DNA of 64,000 nt from Mangrovibacillus cuniculi (lineage in GTDB: Bacteria; Bacillota; Bacilli; Bacillales; R1DC41), in the NCBI RefSeq assembly GCF_015482585.1, contig NZ_CP049742.1, positions 1,322,501 to 1,386,500 on the forward strand. The letters are read 5' to 3'. The notes below the pieces were generated by a model that saw only the letters and a program-made list of their open reading frames with translations, was not told the origin of the DNA and ran no database searches. Both the position numbers and the translations under genes were made by a program. Within the stretch, counting starts at the first letter, position 1; each line of letters opens with the position of its first letter. Positions 46,447-54,405 of this stretch are shown piece by piece.

Positions 46447-47724
46447 TTAGATCCAACCACGATACCTAGATGCTTCCGCCATTTTGCGAACACCCACCAT
46501 ATATGCGGATAACCTCATGTCAACTCGACGATTTTGAGCTGTATCATATACGTTTTCAAATGCTTTTACAATTACTTTCTCTAGGCGCTCTTCTACTTCT
46601 TCTTCTGTCCAGTAGTAGCCCTGATTATTTTGTACCCATTCAAAGTACGAAACTGTTACTCCTCCTGCAGAAGCTAGTACGTCAGGTACAAGTAAAATCC
46701 CACGGTCTGTTAGTATCTTCGTTGCTTCTAACGTTGTTGGACCGTTTGCAGCCTCTACAATAATGGAGGCACGGATATTGTGTGCATTTTCTTCTGTAAT
46801 TTGGTTTTCAATTGCAGCTGGTACTAAGATATCACAATCTAGCTCCAGAAGTTCTTTATTTGAGATAGTATCGTTAAATAATTTCGTCACTGTACCAAAA
46901 CTATCACGACGGTCTAATAAATAATCTATATCTAATCCATCAGGGTCATGTAGTCCACCATATGCGTCTGAAATACCAATAACTTTTGCTCCTGCATCAT
47001 GCATAAATTTAGCTAGGAAGCTACCTGCATTACCAAAACCTTGTACAACTACTCTTGCACCCTTCAGCTCAATTCCACGTCTCATAGCAGCTTCACGAAT
47101 ACAAATAGTTACTCCTTTAGCGGTTGCAGATTCACGACCATGAGAACCGCCTAATACAATCGGTTTACCTGTAATAAAGCCTGGAGAATTAAATTCATCT
47201 ATACGACTATATTCATCCATCATCCATGCCATAATCTGAGAGTTTGTAAACACATCTGGCGCTGGAATATCTTTTGTTGGTCCAACTATTTGGCTAATCG
47301 CACGAACATAACCTCGACTTAAACGTTCAAGTTCACGGAAAGACATATCCCGAGGATCACATATGATTCCACCCTTACCTCCACCATATGGAAGGTCTAC
47401 TATTCCACACTTTAAACTCATCCAAATCGAAAGTGCTTTCACTTCGGTTTCCGTCACATTTGGATGAAAACGAATTCCACCTTTTGTTGGTCCTACTGCA
47501 TCATTATGTTGAGCTCGATAACCTGTAAATACCTTTACTGTTCCATCATCCATACGAACAGGAATCTTCACAGTCATCATGCGCATCGGTTCTTTTAACA
47601 ATTCATAGACTTCTTCCGGATAACCTAGTTTCTCCAGGGCGTTATGTATTACTGTCTGTGTGGACGTTAATACATTATGTTTCTCCTCTTTACCTGTCTT
47701 ATCTGCACCATTATCGGCTACCAT
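46447..47724 (-). CDS. gudB: NAD-specific glutamate dehydrogenase
   Basis: Oxidative deamination of glutamate to 2-oxoglutarate. 425 residues. Substrate-binding PYGGGKGGIICDP with the catalytic lysine near residue 110, nucleotide-binding GFGNAGSFLAKF near 230, and AANGPTT near 325. The region EVKALSIWMSLKCG has a single VKA, so it lacks the 9-bp duplication that inactivates GudB in B. subtilis 168. ATG start with GGGGG 8 nt upstream, and a good promoter at 47774. Confidence 0.96.
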   Translation of the reverse strand: MVADNGADKTGKEEKHNVLTSTQTVIHNALEKLGYPEEVYELLKEPMRMMTVKIPVRMDDGTVKVFTGYRAQHNDAVGPTKGGIRFHPNVTETEVKALSIWMSLKCGIVDLPYGGGKGGIICDPRDMSFRELERLSRGYVRAISQIVGPTKDIPAPDVFTNSQIMAWMMDEYSRIDEFNSPGFITGKPIVLGGSHGRESATAKGVTICIREAAMRRGIELKGARVVVQGFGNAGSFLAKFMHDAGAKVIGISDAYGGLHDPDGLDIDYLLDRRDSFGTVTKLFNDTISNKELLELDCDILVPAAIENQITEENAHNIRASIIVEAANGPTTLEATKILTDRGILLVPDVLASAGGVTVSYFEWVQNNQGYYWTEEEVEERLEKVIVKAFENVYDTAQNRRVDMRLSAYMVGVRKMAEASRYRGWI

Positions 47725-47773
47725 TACGTAAACCCCCTAAAATTGCTAAGTAGCTAAGCTTCTTTCAGAACAT

Positions 47774-47801
47774 AGTATACACCTTTCCAAGGCTTGTGCA
47801 A
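47774..47801 (-). promoter_or_regulatory. Probable sigma-A promoter of gudB
   Basis: TTGCAC (47801-47796), 16-nt spacer, TATACT (47779-47774) on the minus strand, about 50 nt before the start codon. Confidence 0.65.
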
Positions 47802-47940
47802 AGTAAAATCAAAAAGAAATAGTCATTTTTGTAAGCGTAACCATTGTTGACATAACTATATTTTAAAACTACTTTATTTATCTTCTAATATGGATAAAAC
47901 TTACACGAATCACGGTATGTATGTTGCGTTCATTTTGCAT

Positions 47941-47980
47941 ATACACCCCGCAAAAATAACTTAATTTACGCAGGGTGTAT
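47941..47980. terminator. Inverted repeat after mecB
   Basis: ATACACCC (47941-47948) and GGGTGTAT (47973-47980) with inner GCA/TGC pairing. T-rich sequence follows only on the plus strand, so its role for mecB is uncertain. The remaining 290-bp gap holds the gudB promoter and nothing else seen. Confidence 0.5.
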
Positions 47981-48014
47981 ATGTTTTTAATATTTTTTTC
48001 TTTCGTGTAATCAT

Positions 48015-48581
48015 CTACTGAAAATACTTTGAAATTTGAAGTGTTGCTGACTCTGAAATAATCTGTTTTCCATACTCTCTAATGAGATGCGTTGTAAAGA
48101 GAGATTCCCTTCCATATTCCAATACAATGGATAGAGTACCTAAATGATCATGATCTCCATTCATCAATAGATAATGCTCGCCACCATATATATACCATTC
48201 ACTATCAATGTCTAAATTATGATTAACTAATCTTTTGCACAAAGAAACTAAATCTTCAAAATCATTGAATATCAGGAGTAAGTCTTGATGGCTTTGTGTG
48301 TTTATTAGTGGTGGTTCATCAATGAAATGCTTATCTTCTTCCATCTCTAGAGTTAAAATTAACTCGATTGCTTGTATAGTTAAGGAATATACCTCAATAG
48401 AAATGGTTTGGGAAGCAACTATTCCAAAAGAATCTTCCGCTTCATCTAACATCTCGTCAAACAAATCGTACCAAATATGACTATTCTTCCAAATCTCATC
48501 TTCTCCAAATCCTCTTTCCTGCAACTCGTCAAAAGAAATTGAAAATTTAACTCGATAATCGTCAACGCGCTCGACTCTCAT
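48015..48581 (-). CDS. mecB: MecA-family adaptor (YpbH/MecB)
   Basis: Adaptor that delivers substrates to ClpCP; the paralogue of MecA. 188 residues: N-terminal substrate-binding region with MRVERVDDYRVKFSISFDEL, acidic linker (about 85-100), and C-terminal ClpC-binding domain with LLIFNDFEDLVSLCKRL and WYIYGGEHYLL near 145. ATG start. In B. subtilis ypbH also lies near gudB and ypbG. Confidence 0.92.
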   Translation of the reverse strand: MRVERVDDYRVKFSISFDELQERGFGEDEIWKNSHIWYDLFDEMLDEAEDSFGIVASQTISIEVYSLTIQAIELILTLEMEEDKHFIDEPPLINTQSHQDLLLIFNDFEDLVSLCKRLVNHNLDIDSEWYIYGGEHYLLMNGDHDHLGTLSIVLEYGRESLFTTHLIREYGKQIISESATLQISKYFQ

Positions 48582-48632
48582 AAATCTCGCCCTCCACTCC
48601 TAACCCATATTATGTGAAAGTGGGCTGTGGGT

Positions 48633-49246
48633 GACAAGAAAAGCTCCAGGCGCGCGATCAGCCGCGGCAGAAAAGTTTGGAAGACCGAGGAGGCAGCTCT
48701 TCAGCCACCGGAGGGCTTTCGGACTTTTCCGAGCGGTTGCGCACCTGGAGCTAGACACCAAGAAAAGCGAAAGGCGCGCGATCAGCCGCGGCAGAAAAGT
48801 TTGGAAGACCGAGTAGGCAGCTCTTCAGCCAACGGAGGGCTTTCGGACTTTTCCGAGCGGTTGCGCACCTGGAGCTAGACACCAAGAAAAGCGTAAGGCG
48901 CGCGATCAGCCGCTGCAGAAAAGTTCGGAAGACCGAGTAGGCAGCTCTTCAGCCAACGGAGGGCTTTCGGACTTTTCCGAGCGGTTGCGCACCTGGAGCT
49001 AGACACCAAGAAAAGCGAAAGGCGCGCGATCAGCCGCTGCAGAAAAGTTTGGAAGACCGAGGAGGCAGCTCTTCAGCCAACGGAGGGCTTTCAGACTTTT
49101 CAGAGCGGTTGCGCACCTGGAGCTAGACACTGCAGAAAAGGATACTCGGTTAAATACGGACCACATCACGTGGTCAACACCGAGTTGTTACCGGTCACGT
49201 AACAAAAGCTCCAGGCGCGCGATCAGCCGCTGCAGAAAAGTTTGGA
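48633..49246 (+). repeat. Family C tandem array, 124-bp unit, four full copies and a broken fifth
   Basis: AAGAAAAGC recurs at 48636, 48760, 48884 and 49008, exactly 124 bp apart. Each unit has GGCGCGCGATCAGCCGC, TTTGGAAGACCGAG, GGCAGCTCTTCAGCCA, CGGAGGGCTTTCGGACTTTT and GGTTGCGCACCTGGAGCTAG. Only unit 1 keeps the matching AGCTCCAGG arm; units 2-4 read AGCGAAAGG or AGCGTAAGG. The fifth copy is split by a family A element and then truncated. GC is far above the flanks. Short open frames through it repeat with the unit and are not credible genes. Confidence 0.92.
49140..49203 (+). repeat. Family A element inserted in the family C array (64 bp)
   Basis: GATACTCGGTTAAATACG head, hairpin GACCACATCACGTGGTC, ACACCGAGT (pairs with the head ACTCGGT), tail TGTTACCGGTCACGTAAC. 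Both sides carry AAAA, and the uninterrupted array unit at 48639 has one AAAA followed by GCTCC, which fixes the borders. Confidence 0.88.
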
Positions 49247-49264
49247 GATCAAGAAAGTAAAAAC

Positions 49265-49294
49265 AAAAAAGATGCACAGAGTTGCATGCATCTT
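49265..49294 (-). terminator. Terminator at the end of family B copy Z
   Basis: AAGATGCA (49269-49276) pairs with TGCATCTT (49287-49294); TTTTTTGTTTTT follows on the minus strand. Confidence 0.85.
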
Positions 49295-49512
49295 CAGTCG
49301 TTTCTCATAGTTTCTTTTTTAAATTATATCATTGCAGAAATTTTACTTTACATTAATACGTACTGAGGGATTGAAGCGGAAGGGGGCGACTCCGGCGGGA
49401 TTGAAGCGGTAAGTCGAGACCCCACAGGAGCGCGTACTACAGCGACGAGGATGCTCGGCACCGCCCCGCGGAACGCGTCCCCCCTGGAGCGGAAATCCCA
49501 TTGCAGTCACTA
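49265..49512 (-). repeat. Family B element (copy Z)
   Basis: Read on the minus strand it starts 5 nt after the MerR-type gene stop: GTGACTGCAATGGGATTTCC, GC-rich arms with GGGGGGACGCGTTCC and CGCCCCCTTCCGCTTC, then a divergent spacer and a terminator hairpin. It has an internal repeat of GGGATTGAAGCGG. Confidence 0.8.
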
Positions 49513-49517
49513 AAGAT

Positions 49518-50426
49518 TCATGAAGATTTCGCCAGGAGCCACTCTTCCCAATGGTTCTTATTTGCACCAATAATCATATCATCGTATTTTTCTCTATTCT
49601 TAGCAGGCATCGTATCAATCGCAAAACCACCTAAACCAACCTCTAATTCTTCTCGTTCACTCTTCAAACGATCAACCAACTCAAACAAGTTTGGTAAATT
49701 CTCTCTCATTGTGCAAGACATAAACAAGAACTTTGGTTTTACAGTATCCAGCACAACATCAATATCTTCTTCTTTAATACTGGATCCTAAATAAATAACC
49801 TCAAACCCTTTTCGTCTAACAAACAAGGTAAATATTAACAATCCTAATTCATGCCACTCACCTGGCCCACATACAGCCACTACCTTAGGTAAAATACCGT
49901 TATGGGGAAAAGAGTGCATAATGATTCCGATTCTGGAACGAAGTATGGAAGTAGCAAAATGCTCATGTGCGGTCGTAATTTGTCCACTCTCCCATAGGTC
50001 ACCAATTCTAACTAAAATGGAACCTAATACATCAATAACCACTTTGTCTATCGTGTAAATGGCAAATGCATGATTAATTAATTCATGTGCTTTTACTTCA
50101 TTAAATTGAAGTAGTGCTTGCATTAATTCTTCTGATAGAGTATCCGTTTGGTCAACTTCTTTACTTTTATCTACTATATCATTTTCAAAGTCACTCTTTT
50201 CAAGCAAAGCTACTGCCTGACTTATTGTGAAACCTTGATTCACTTTATTAGCAAGCCATTTCAATATATGAACATGTTTCTCAGTATATAAACGATGACC
50301 TGAATCATTCCTTACAGGTGCTATCATATTATAACGTCGCTCCCAAGCCCTTAGCGTGCCAGGTTGAACGCCTATCATTTTTGAAACTGCTTTGATGTTG
50401 TATTTTCCTTCATCTTGGCTTGTCAT
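49518..50426 (-). CDS. CarH/LitR-like MerR regulator with B12-binding domain
   Basis: Transcription factor predicted to bind adenosylcobalamin and respond to light. 302 residues from MTSQDEGKYNIKAVSKMIGV: MerR winged helix (about 8-75, with TLRAWERRYN and GHRLYTEKH), B12-binding helical cap (about 95-175) and cobalamin Rossmann domain (about 180-295). Key residues correspond to Thermus CarH: Trp145, Glu155-His156 in the cap and His192 in GEWHELGL as the lower axial ligand (CarH Trp131, Glu141-His142, His177). Start ATG 50426 has GGAGGATG upstream; a TTG at 50441 is less likely. No carotenoid or photolyase gene is next to it. Not at this place in B. subtilis as far as I know. Confidence 0.9.
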   Translation of the reverse strand: MTSQDEGKYNIKAVSKMIGVQPGTLRAWERRYNMIAPVRNDSGHRLYTEKHVHILKWLANKVNQGFTISQAVALLEKSDFENDIVDKSKEVDQTDTLSEELMQALLQFNEVKAHELINHAFAIYTIDKVVIDVLGSILVRIGDLWESGQITTAHEHFATSILRSRIGIIMHSFPHNGILPKVVAVCGPGEWHELGLLIFTLFVRRKGFEVIYLGSSIKEEDIDVVLDTVKPKFLFMSCTMRENLPNLFELVDRLKSEREELEVGLGGFAIDTMPAKNREKYDDMIIGANKNHWEEWLLAKSS

Positions 50427-50508
50427 TCTAACATCCTCCAATTACCAGTACCTTATCATCACCGATTATACTGAGAAAATCCCTTCGTGTAAACTTTGTG
50501 TAGGTTTT

Positions 50509-51291
50509 TTATATAGTTTGTGCAGGTTTTTTTCGTATTGTAAGTACATGCGCTTCAGCTTTTGTCCCTAGACGTAAGGGTATAATAGAAGTCCCATAGC
50601 CATTAGATACAAAATGAACATATGGAAATGTTTGGTGCACCCCACCGAGCGTGTAAGGGCCAAAACCGAAAATTCTAATTTGACCACCGTGTGTGTGCCC
50701 ACTCAAAAGCAAATCTACATATCCTTGTAAGCTAACTCCTGCTTTTCGTCTAATTCTTGGGTCATGACTGACAAAAATACAACATTCATTCTTATTTATA
50801 GAAGAAATAGTTTTATGTACATTATCTTTTTTCATACTCATATCTTCTATTGCTGCAAGTTGGATGAAAGACCCGTTATAAGAAATCAAAACTACTTCGT
50901 TTCCAACCACGATGACTTTCCATTTTTCCAACAGTTTTTTAAACGTTTCTACATCTCCCTCGTAATCATTATTCCCCCAAATAAAATAAATAGGTCCAAA
51001 TCTAGACAATCTTTTCAAGTTTTCTTCTATTTTCCAATTTGGAGTTCTATTGTCTCTAAAGTCCCCTCCTATAATAACAAGTTCTACGTCATGTACTTGA
51101 TTTAACAATTTTTCACTAATGACTCTATTATGTACATCAGATATATAAAACACCTTTAATTCGCTGCTATTATGTGGAAACCTATTTAATTCAACTTCTA
51201 TCGTTGATAAATTATTGGAAAATGCATTATATATCATAAAAACAACTAATAGAATTCCAATAGTTAAAGCTGATACAGACAATATTAGCAT
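50509..51291 (-). CDS. ypbG: Membrane-anchored metallophosphoesterase YpbG
   Basis: Calcineurin-like phosphoesterase, substrate unknown. N-terminal TM helix (about 1-22), then metal-ligand motifs in order: SDVHNR near 52, GGDFRDN near 78, WGNNDYEGD near 107, SHDPRIR near 180, and SGHTHGGQIR near 203. All five blocks are intact. 260 residues from ATG 51291, with AGGGAG upstream; the frame extends upstream without a good site. Same position as ypbG in B. subtilis. Confidence 0.88.
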   Translation of the reverse strand: MLILSVSALTIGILLVVFMIYNAFSNNLSTIEVELNRFPHNSSELKVFYISDVHNRVISEKLLNQVHDVELVIIGGDFRDNRTPNWKIEENLKRLSRFGPIYFIWGNNDYEGDVETFKKLLEKWKVIVVGNEVVLISYNGSFIQLAAIEDMSMKKDNVHKTISSINKNECCIFVSHDPRIRRKAGVSLQGYVDLLLSGHTHGGQIRIFGFGPYTLGGVHQTFPYVHFVSNGYGTSIIPLRLGTKAEAHVLTIRKKPAQTI

Positions 51292-51337
51292 TACGCACTC
51301 CCTAAAATTGTTTTTTACTATCTTATCAAACAGAACG

Positions 51338-51369
51338 AAAAAAGGCACCTTCCTAATTGGAAGATACCT
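51338..51369 (-). terminator. Terminator after the CBS gene
   Basis: AGGCACCTTCC (51343-51353) and GGAAGATACCT (51359-51369), fully paired with G-U pairs; T-run on the minus strand. Confidence 0.85.
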
Positions 51370-51375
51370 AGGAAA

Positions 51376-52008
51376 TCAGTCTTCTACGATGTCTAAAACA
51401 CGGAATCCTGACTTTTCTAATTTAGTAATAAATTTATCAATATTATCTTTTTTCTCAATTTTTAAAACTATTCTCCTAACCAATTTATCCGTTTCATCAA
51501 ATGTAACTAGTGATATGACAGATTCGTGATACTGTTGGATAATCTCTGCTAACCTTGCAATACGGCCTTCTGTTTCTACAGATGTAAAGGCAATTCGAAT
51601 TCCTTTTCGATGCACTCCAAACGCGCTTTGAAATTGTTCCATTACATCAAATCGAGTGACTACACCTAAAAAGTTTAATTTTTCATCTACTACTGCAAGT
51701 AAAGGAAAATCTTTTAGTTCCACTAACGTTTGTTCGAACACTTCATTTCCCTCTAAGTATTTATCTTGGTGGCTCAACACTTCCGTCAAATCAGTTTTCT
51801 TTAAGAATGTTTCTTTTTCCTCACCAGAATCAAATAAACCTTTATAAATATTATAGCGAGTAACTACGCCAACATATTTCTGCTTATCGAGAACAGGTAG
51901 CGCATCTACTTCTTTTGATTCTAACATGTTCATCGCTTCTTCTAGACTTTGTCCTAGCTGTAAAGAAAATACTTTATGCTTCGGAATTAACAAATTTTTT
52001 ACAAACAT
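51376..52008 (-). CDS. CBS-domain pair protein
   Basis: 210 residues: two CBS domains (about 1-60 and 70-130; DALPVLDKQKYVGVVTRYNI and PLLAVVDEKLNFLGVVTRFD) and a C-terminal ACT-like region (about 138-210). CBS pairs usually bind adenine nucleotides. The layout resembles AcuB-like proteins. It is predicted soluble and has no fused effector domain, so the target is unknown. ATG 52008 has GAGGTG about 7 nt upstream; a GTG at 52017 is possible. Confidence 0.8.
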   Translation of the reverse strand: MFVKNLLIPKHKVFSLQLGQSLEEAMNMLESKEVDALPVLDKQKYVGVVTRYNIYKGLFDSGEEKETFLKKTDLTEVLSHQDKYLEGNEVFEQTLVELKDFPLLAVVDEKLNFLGVVTRFDVMEQFQSAFGVHRKGIRIAFTSVETEGRIARLAEIIQQYHESVISLVTFDETDKLVRRIVLKIEKKDNIDKFITKLEKSGFRVLDIVED

Positions 52009-52151
52009 ACCAATCACCTCAAATTATAAATTCTACCTACATATATTTTTTCATCACCAAATAAATGTCAGATATATCGAAAAAAGACATGTTTGATTAA
52101 GTATAGCAAAAATACAGAGGATGTCACTATAATTTTCAGAAAATTATAACT

Positions 52152-52604
52152 TCATTTTGTAGCATGATACAAATTAATTCCTTTTTCTTTCATTACTTCA
52201 AACACATGGTGCCTATTGGTCCATAGGCTATCTTTCCACAAATCCTTACTCCTGTCCACAATCTCTTTCCTTAAATCTTGATACTCTTTTTCATATTTTT
52301 GTTTTTTTCTATAGATTAATATCCCGAAAAAGCATCCTGTACCAAATAGAATAGAAAACAATGGGAGCAGTGGATTTGACATAAATGCAAAAAATAACTG
52401 ATCGCTAGAATGCGAGTAAACTTTTACTATCTTCTCAAAGGAATAAGAGAAAAAAGAAAAAAATAAAAGACCAAGAGTAATATAACAATATAAATAATAC
52501 TTCTTCCAAGTATCAAACTTTTTCTTCCTAAAATATACTTGATTCAACATATAAATTGTGGTTGAATCTGCATAAGGGTACAAATCTTTTATATCCTTGT
52601 CCAA
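52152..52604 (-). CDS. ypbF: DUF2663 membrane protein YpbF
   Basis: 150 residues with two TM helices (about 35-55 and 75-97), the second followed by a charged RKKQKYEKEYQDLRKEI segment. Start is TTG at 52604 with GGGGG 7 nt upstream; the ATG at 52658 lies inside the upstream gene's end and lacks a site. Length and position between ypbG and ypbE match YpbF. The 134-bp gap to the CBS gene shows only a small AT-rich inverted repeat. Confidence 0.7.
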   Translation of the reverse strand: MDKDIKDLYPYADSTTIYMLNQVYFRKKKFDTWKKYYLYCYITLGLLFFSFFSYSFEKIVKVYSHSSDQLFFAFMSNPLLPLFSILFGTGCFFGILIYRKKQKYEKEYQDLRKEIVDRSKDLWKDSLWTNRHHVFEVMKEKGINLYHATK

Positions 52605-52654
52605 TTTAAAACCCCCTTCCTTAACCATTAATATGATGTGGAAGAGGGTTGTAT

Positions 52655-52891
52655 TCACGGCATTTTAAAGTATAGAAAACATACTGGTATGAGAAGAAAA
52701 ATAAATAAAAGAATCCTCGGCAACCATACAGTGGATAATGAAGTAGATTTATAGGTATTGACTTTTTGATGTCGTTCTTTACGAGATGGAAGTGGTATTG
52801 TTTCCTGGTCTTCAGGAGGAGCATCTTGTAGGTGAATTTCTTTTCGATGTTCCAACATCAGCTTTATGTATTTATCTTCGTGCTCTTTCAC
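52655..52891 (-). CDS. Short YpbE-like protein lacking the LysM part
   Basis: 78 residues: a charged cytoplasmic N-terminus (KEHEDKYIKLMLEHRKEIHL, PSRKERHQKVN) and one C-terminal TM helix (about 60-76, ILLFIFLLIPVCFLYFKMP) with almost nothing after it. B. subtilis YpbE has the same topology but continues into an external LysM domain as I recall; here the frame stops. Start GTG at 52891, GGAG 7 nt upstream; the ATG at 52897 is too near. Not obviously frameshifted, since the next 100 bases do not encode LysM in another frame. Confidence 0.6.
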   Translation of the reverse strand: MKEHEDKYIKLMLEHRKEIHLQDAPPEDQETIPLPSRKERHQKVNTYKSTSLSTVWLPRILLFIFLLIPVCFLYFKMP

Positions 52892-52968
52892 AACCATACT
52901 CCTTTCTAACCGGTCTTTCTTTCTCTCTATCTATTGTAACAGGTGATTGTTATGCTCTCATGATTCTT

Positions 52969-54405
52969 TTACCCCAAAATAATATCGTGTAACATCCATT
53001 TCCAGTCTTTTTGCACCTCATTAATTTGTAACAACTCTTCTCCAAAAAAATTACTTACGTCCATCCCACAATTATCGCAACATGTAACCGGTTTGTTTTC
53101 GATTTGCTCATCAAACAAGGAAACTAGTTCTTTTCTTCTACAATTACTGGTCAGTACCCAATCATGCATTTCTTTAACTTTTACTAACTTCTGACTAATT
53201 CTATTGTTTTTCTGTTCTACCATATACTTTCTTTTTTCTACCAATGGTAAATGAGCAAACTTACTCTCTAAATACTGCAGATATCTTACACCCGAAGTTT
53301 CTTGCAGTTCTTCTTCTAATACATTACCTTCTAGGAAACGATCGATTGTATCTTCAGAAGGTAATTCATATTCGACCATGGAGTAAGTTAATGTTTCATC
53401 TCCTTCTTGATAAAGTTGAATGGCAATACTTTTTTCTCCATCCCTTCCAGCACGACCTATTTCTTGGATATAGGATTCCATTTGACTCGGCATGTGAAAA
53501 TGGATAACAAAACGAATGTCTTCTTTATTAATCCCCATTCCAAATGCACTGGTTGCACAAATGACACGTAGTTGACTGTCAATAAACTGCTGCTGAATAA
53601 GCATACGATCTTCTGTACTTAGCCCCGCATGATAATAGGCAGTGTTTCCTATCCCTGCATTTACAAAAAGTTGATGACATTCTTCTGCTAATCTTTTGCT
53701 TGAAAAATAAATAATTCCTGAACCTTTTAGTTCTTTGCACAGGAATAACAATCTCTCTTTTTTTTCTTCAACAGAAGATACTTTCTCAACGTTCATTGCA
53801 ATATTTCTACGGTCTACGGAATAGATGTGCTCTTCCCACGAATCCAAGTGTAAATAAGTAAAAATATCTTTTCTTACTTTTTTTGTAGCTGTAGCTGTTA
53901 ATGCTAAAGTTAAGGGCTCTCCAATTAGTTTTCTAAACTCCCCGATCCTCAGATAATCTGGTCTAAAATCAAGTCCCCACTGAGAAATACAATGTGCTTC
54001 ATCCACTACCAAAAGTCCAATAGATAAACTGGAAATCGACCTTTGAAAATATGGGTTTTGCATCATTTCAGGTGAAACAAAAATAAATTTGTACCGACTA
54101 ATATTCTTCAACACATCACTGCGTTCTTCCTGGCTTAAAAAAGAGTTTACCGCTACAACAGATTTCTCTCCAACCATCTTCATCCTGTTTACTTGATCTT
54201 GCATGAGAGAAAGTAATGGAGAGATAATGATTATGTGACCTTCTATAGTATAAGCAGGAAGTTGATAACACAGGGATTTTCCTGTTCCTGTTGGTAACAT
54301 AGCAAGCGTGTTTTTCCCTTTTAAAAGAGAAGTAATGACTTCTTTTTGTCCTGGACGAAAGGAAGAATACCCAAACCGTTCTTGCAGAATTTTATGTAAG
54401 TTCAT
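52969..54405 (-). CDS. recS: RecQ-family ATP-dependent DNA helicase (RecS)
   Basis: Superfamily 2 3'-5' helicase in recombination and fork repair. Motif 0/I: FGYSSFRPGQ, LPTGTGKSLCYQLPAY near 38; motif II DEAHCISQWG near 135; motif VI QEIGRAGRDGE near 315. The zinc cysteines remain in SNCRRKE and CCDNCGMD near 420-445, but no HRDC domain follows. 478 residues, shorter than full RecQ, like B. subtilis RecS at this locus. It overlaps ypbB by 14 nt. Confidence 0.92.
   Translation of the reverse strand: MNLHKILQERFGYSSFRPGQKEVITSLLKGKNTLAMLPTGTGKSLCYQLPAYTIEGHIIIISPLLSLMQDQVNRMKMVGEKSVVAVNSFLSQEERSDVLKNISRYKFIFVSPEMMQNPYFQRSISSLSIGLLVVDEAHCISQWGLDFRPDYLRIGEFRKLIGEPLTLALTATATKKVRKDIFTYLHLDSWEEHIYSVDRRNIAMNVEKVSSVEEKKERLLFLCKELKGSGIIYFSSKRLAEECHQLFVNAGIGNTAYYHAGLSTEDRMLIQQQFIDSQLRVICATSAFGMGINKEDIRFVIHFHMPSQMESYIQEIGRAGRDGEKSIAIQLYQEGDETLTYSMVEYELPSEDTIDRFLEGNVLEEELQETSGVRYLQYLESKFAHLPLVEKRKYMVEQKNNRISQKLVKVKEMHDWVLTSNCRRKELVSLFDEQIENKPVTCCDNCGMDVSNFFGEELLQINEVQKDWKWMLHDIILG

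Noticed and set aside
48627-48878. Open frames on the plus strand through the tandem array (83 and 61 codons)
   Set aside because: They repeat with the 124-bp unit, lack ribosome sites and consist of the non-coding repeat.
48633-49140. CRISPR array
   Set aside because: The whole 124-bp unit is repeated with no unique spacers, and there are no cas genes.
52132-52152. AT-rich inverted repeat TAATTTTC/GAAAATTA after ypbF as a terminator
   Set aside because: Very low GC and no T-run on the minus strand; too weak to list.
52621-52824. 67-codon minus-strand frame overlapping the YpbE-like gene
   Set aside because: Shadow frame; the frame of the YpbE-like gene has the ribosome site and TM pattern.
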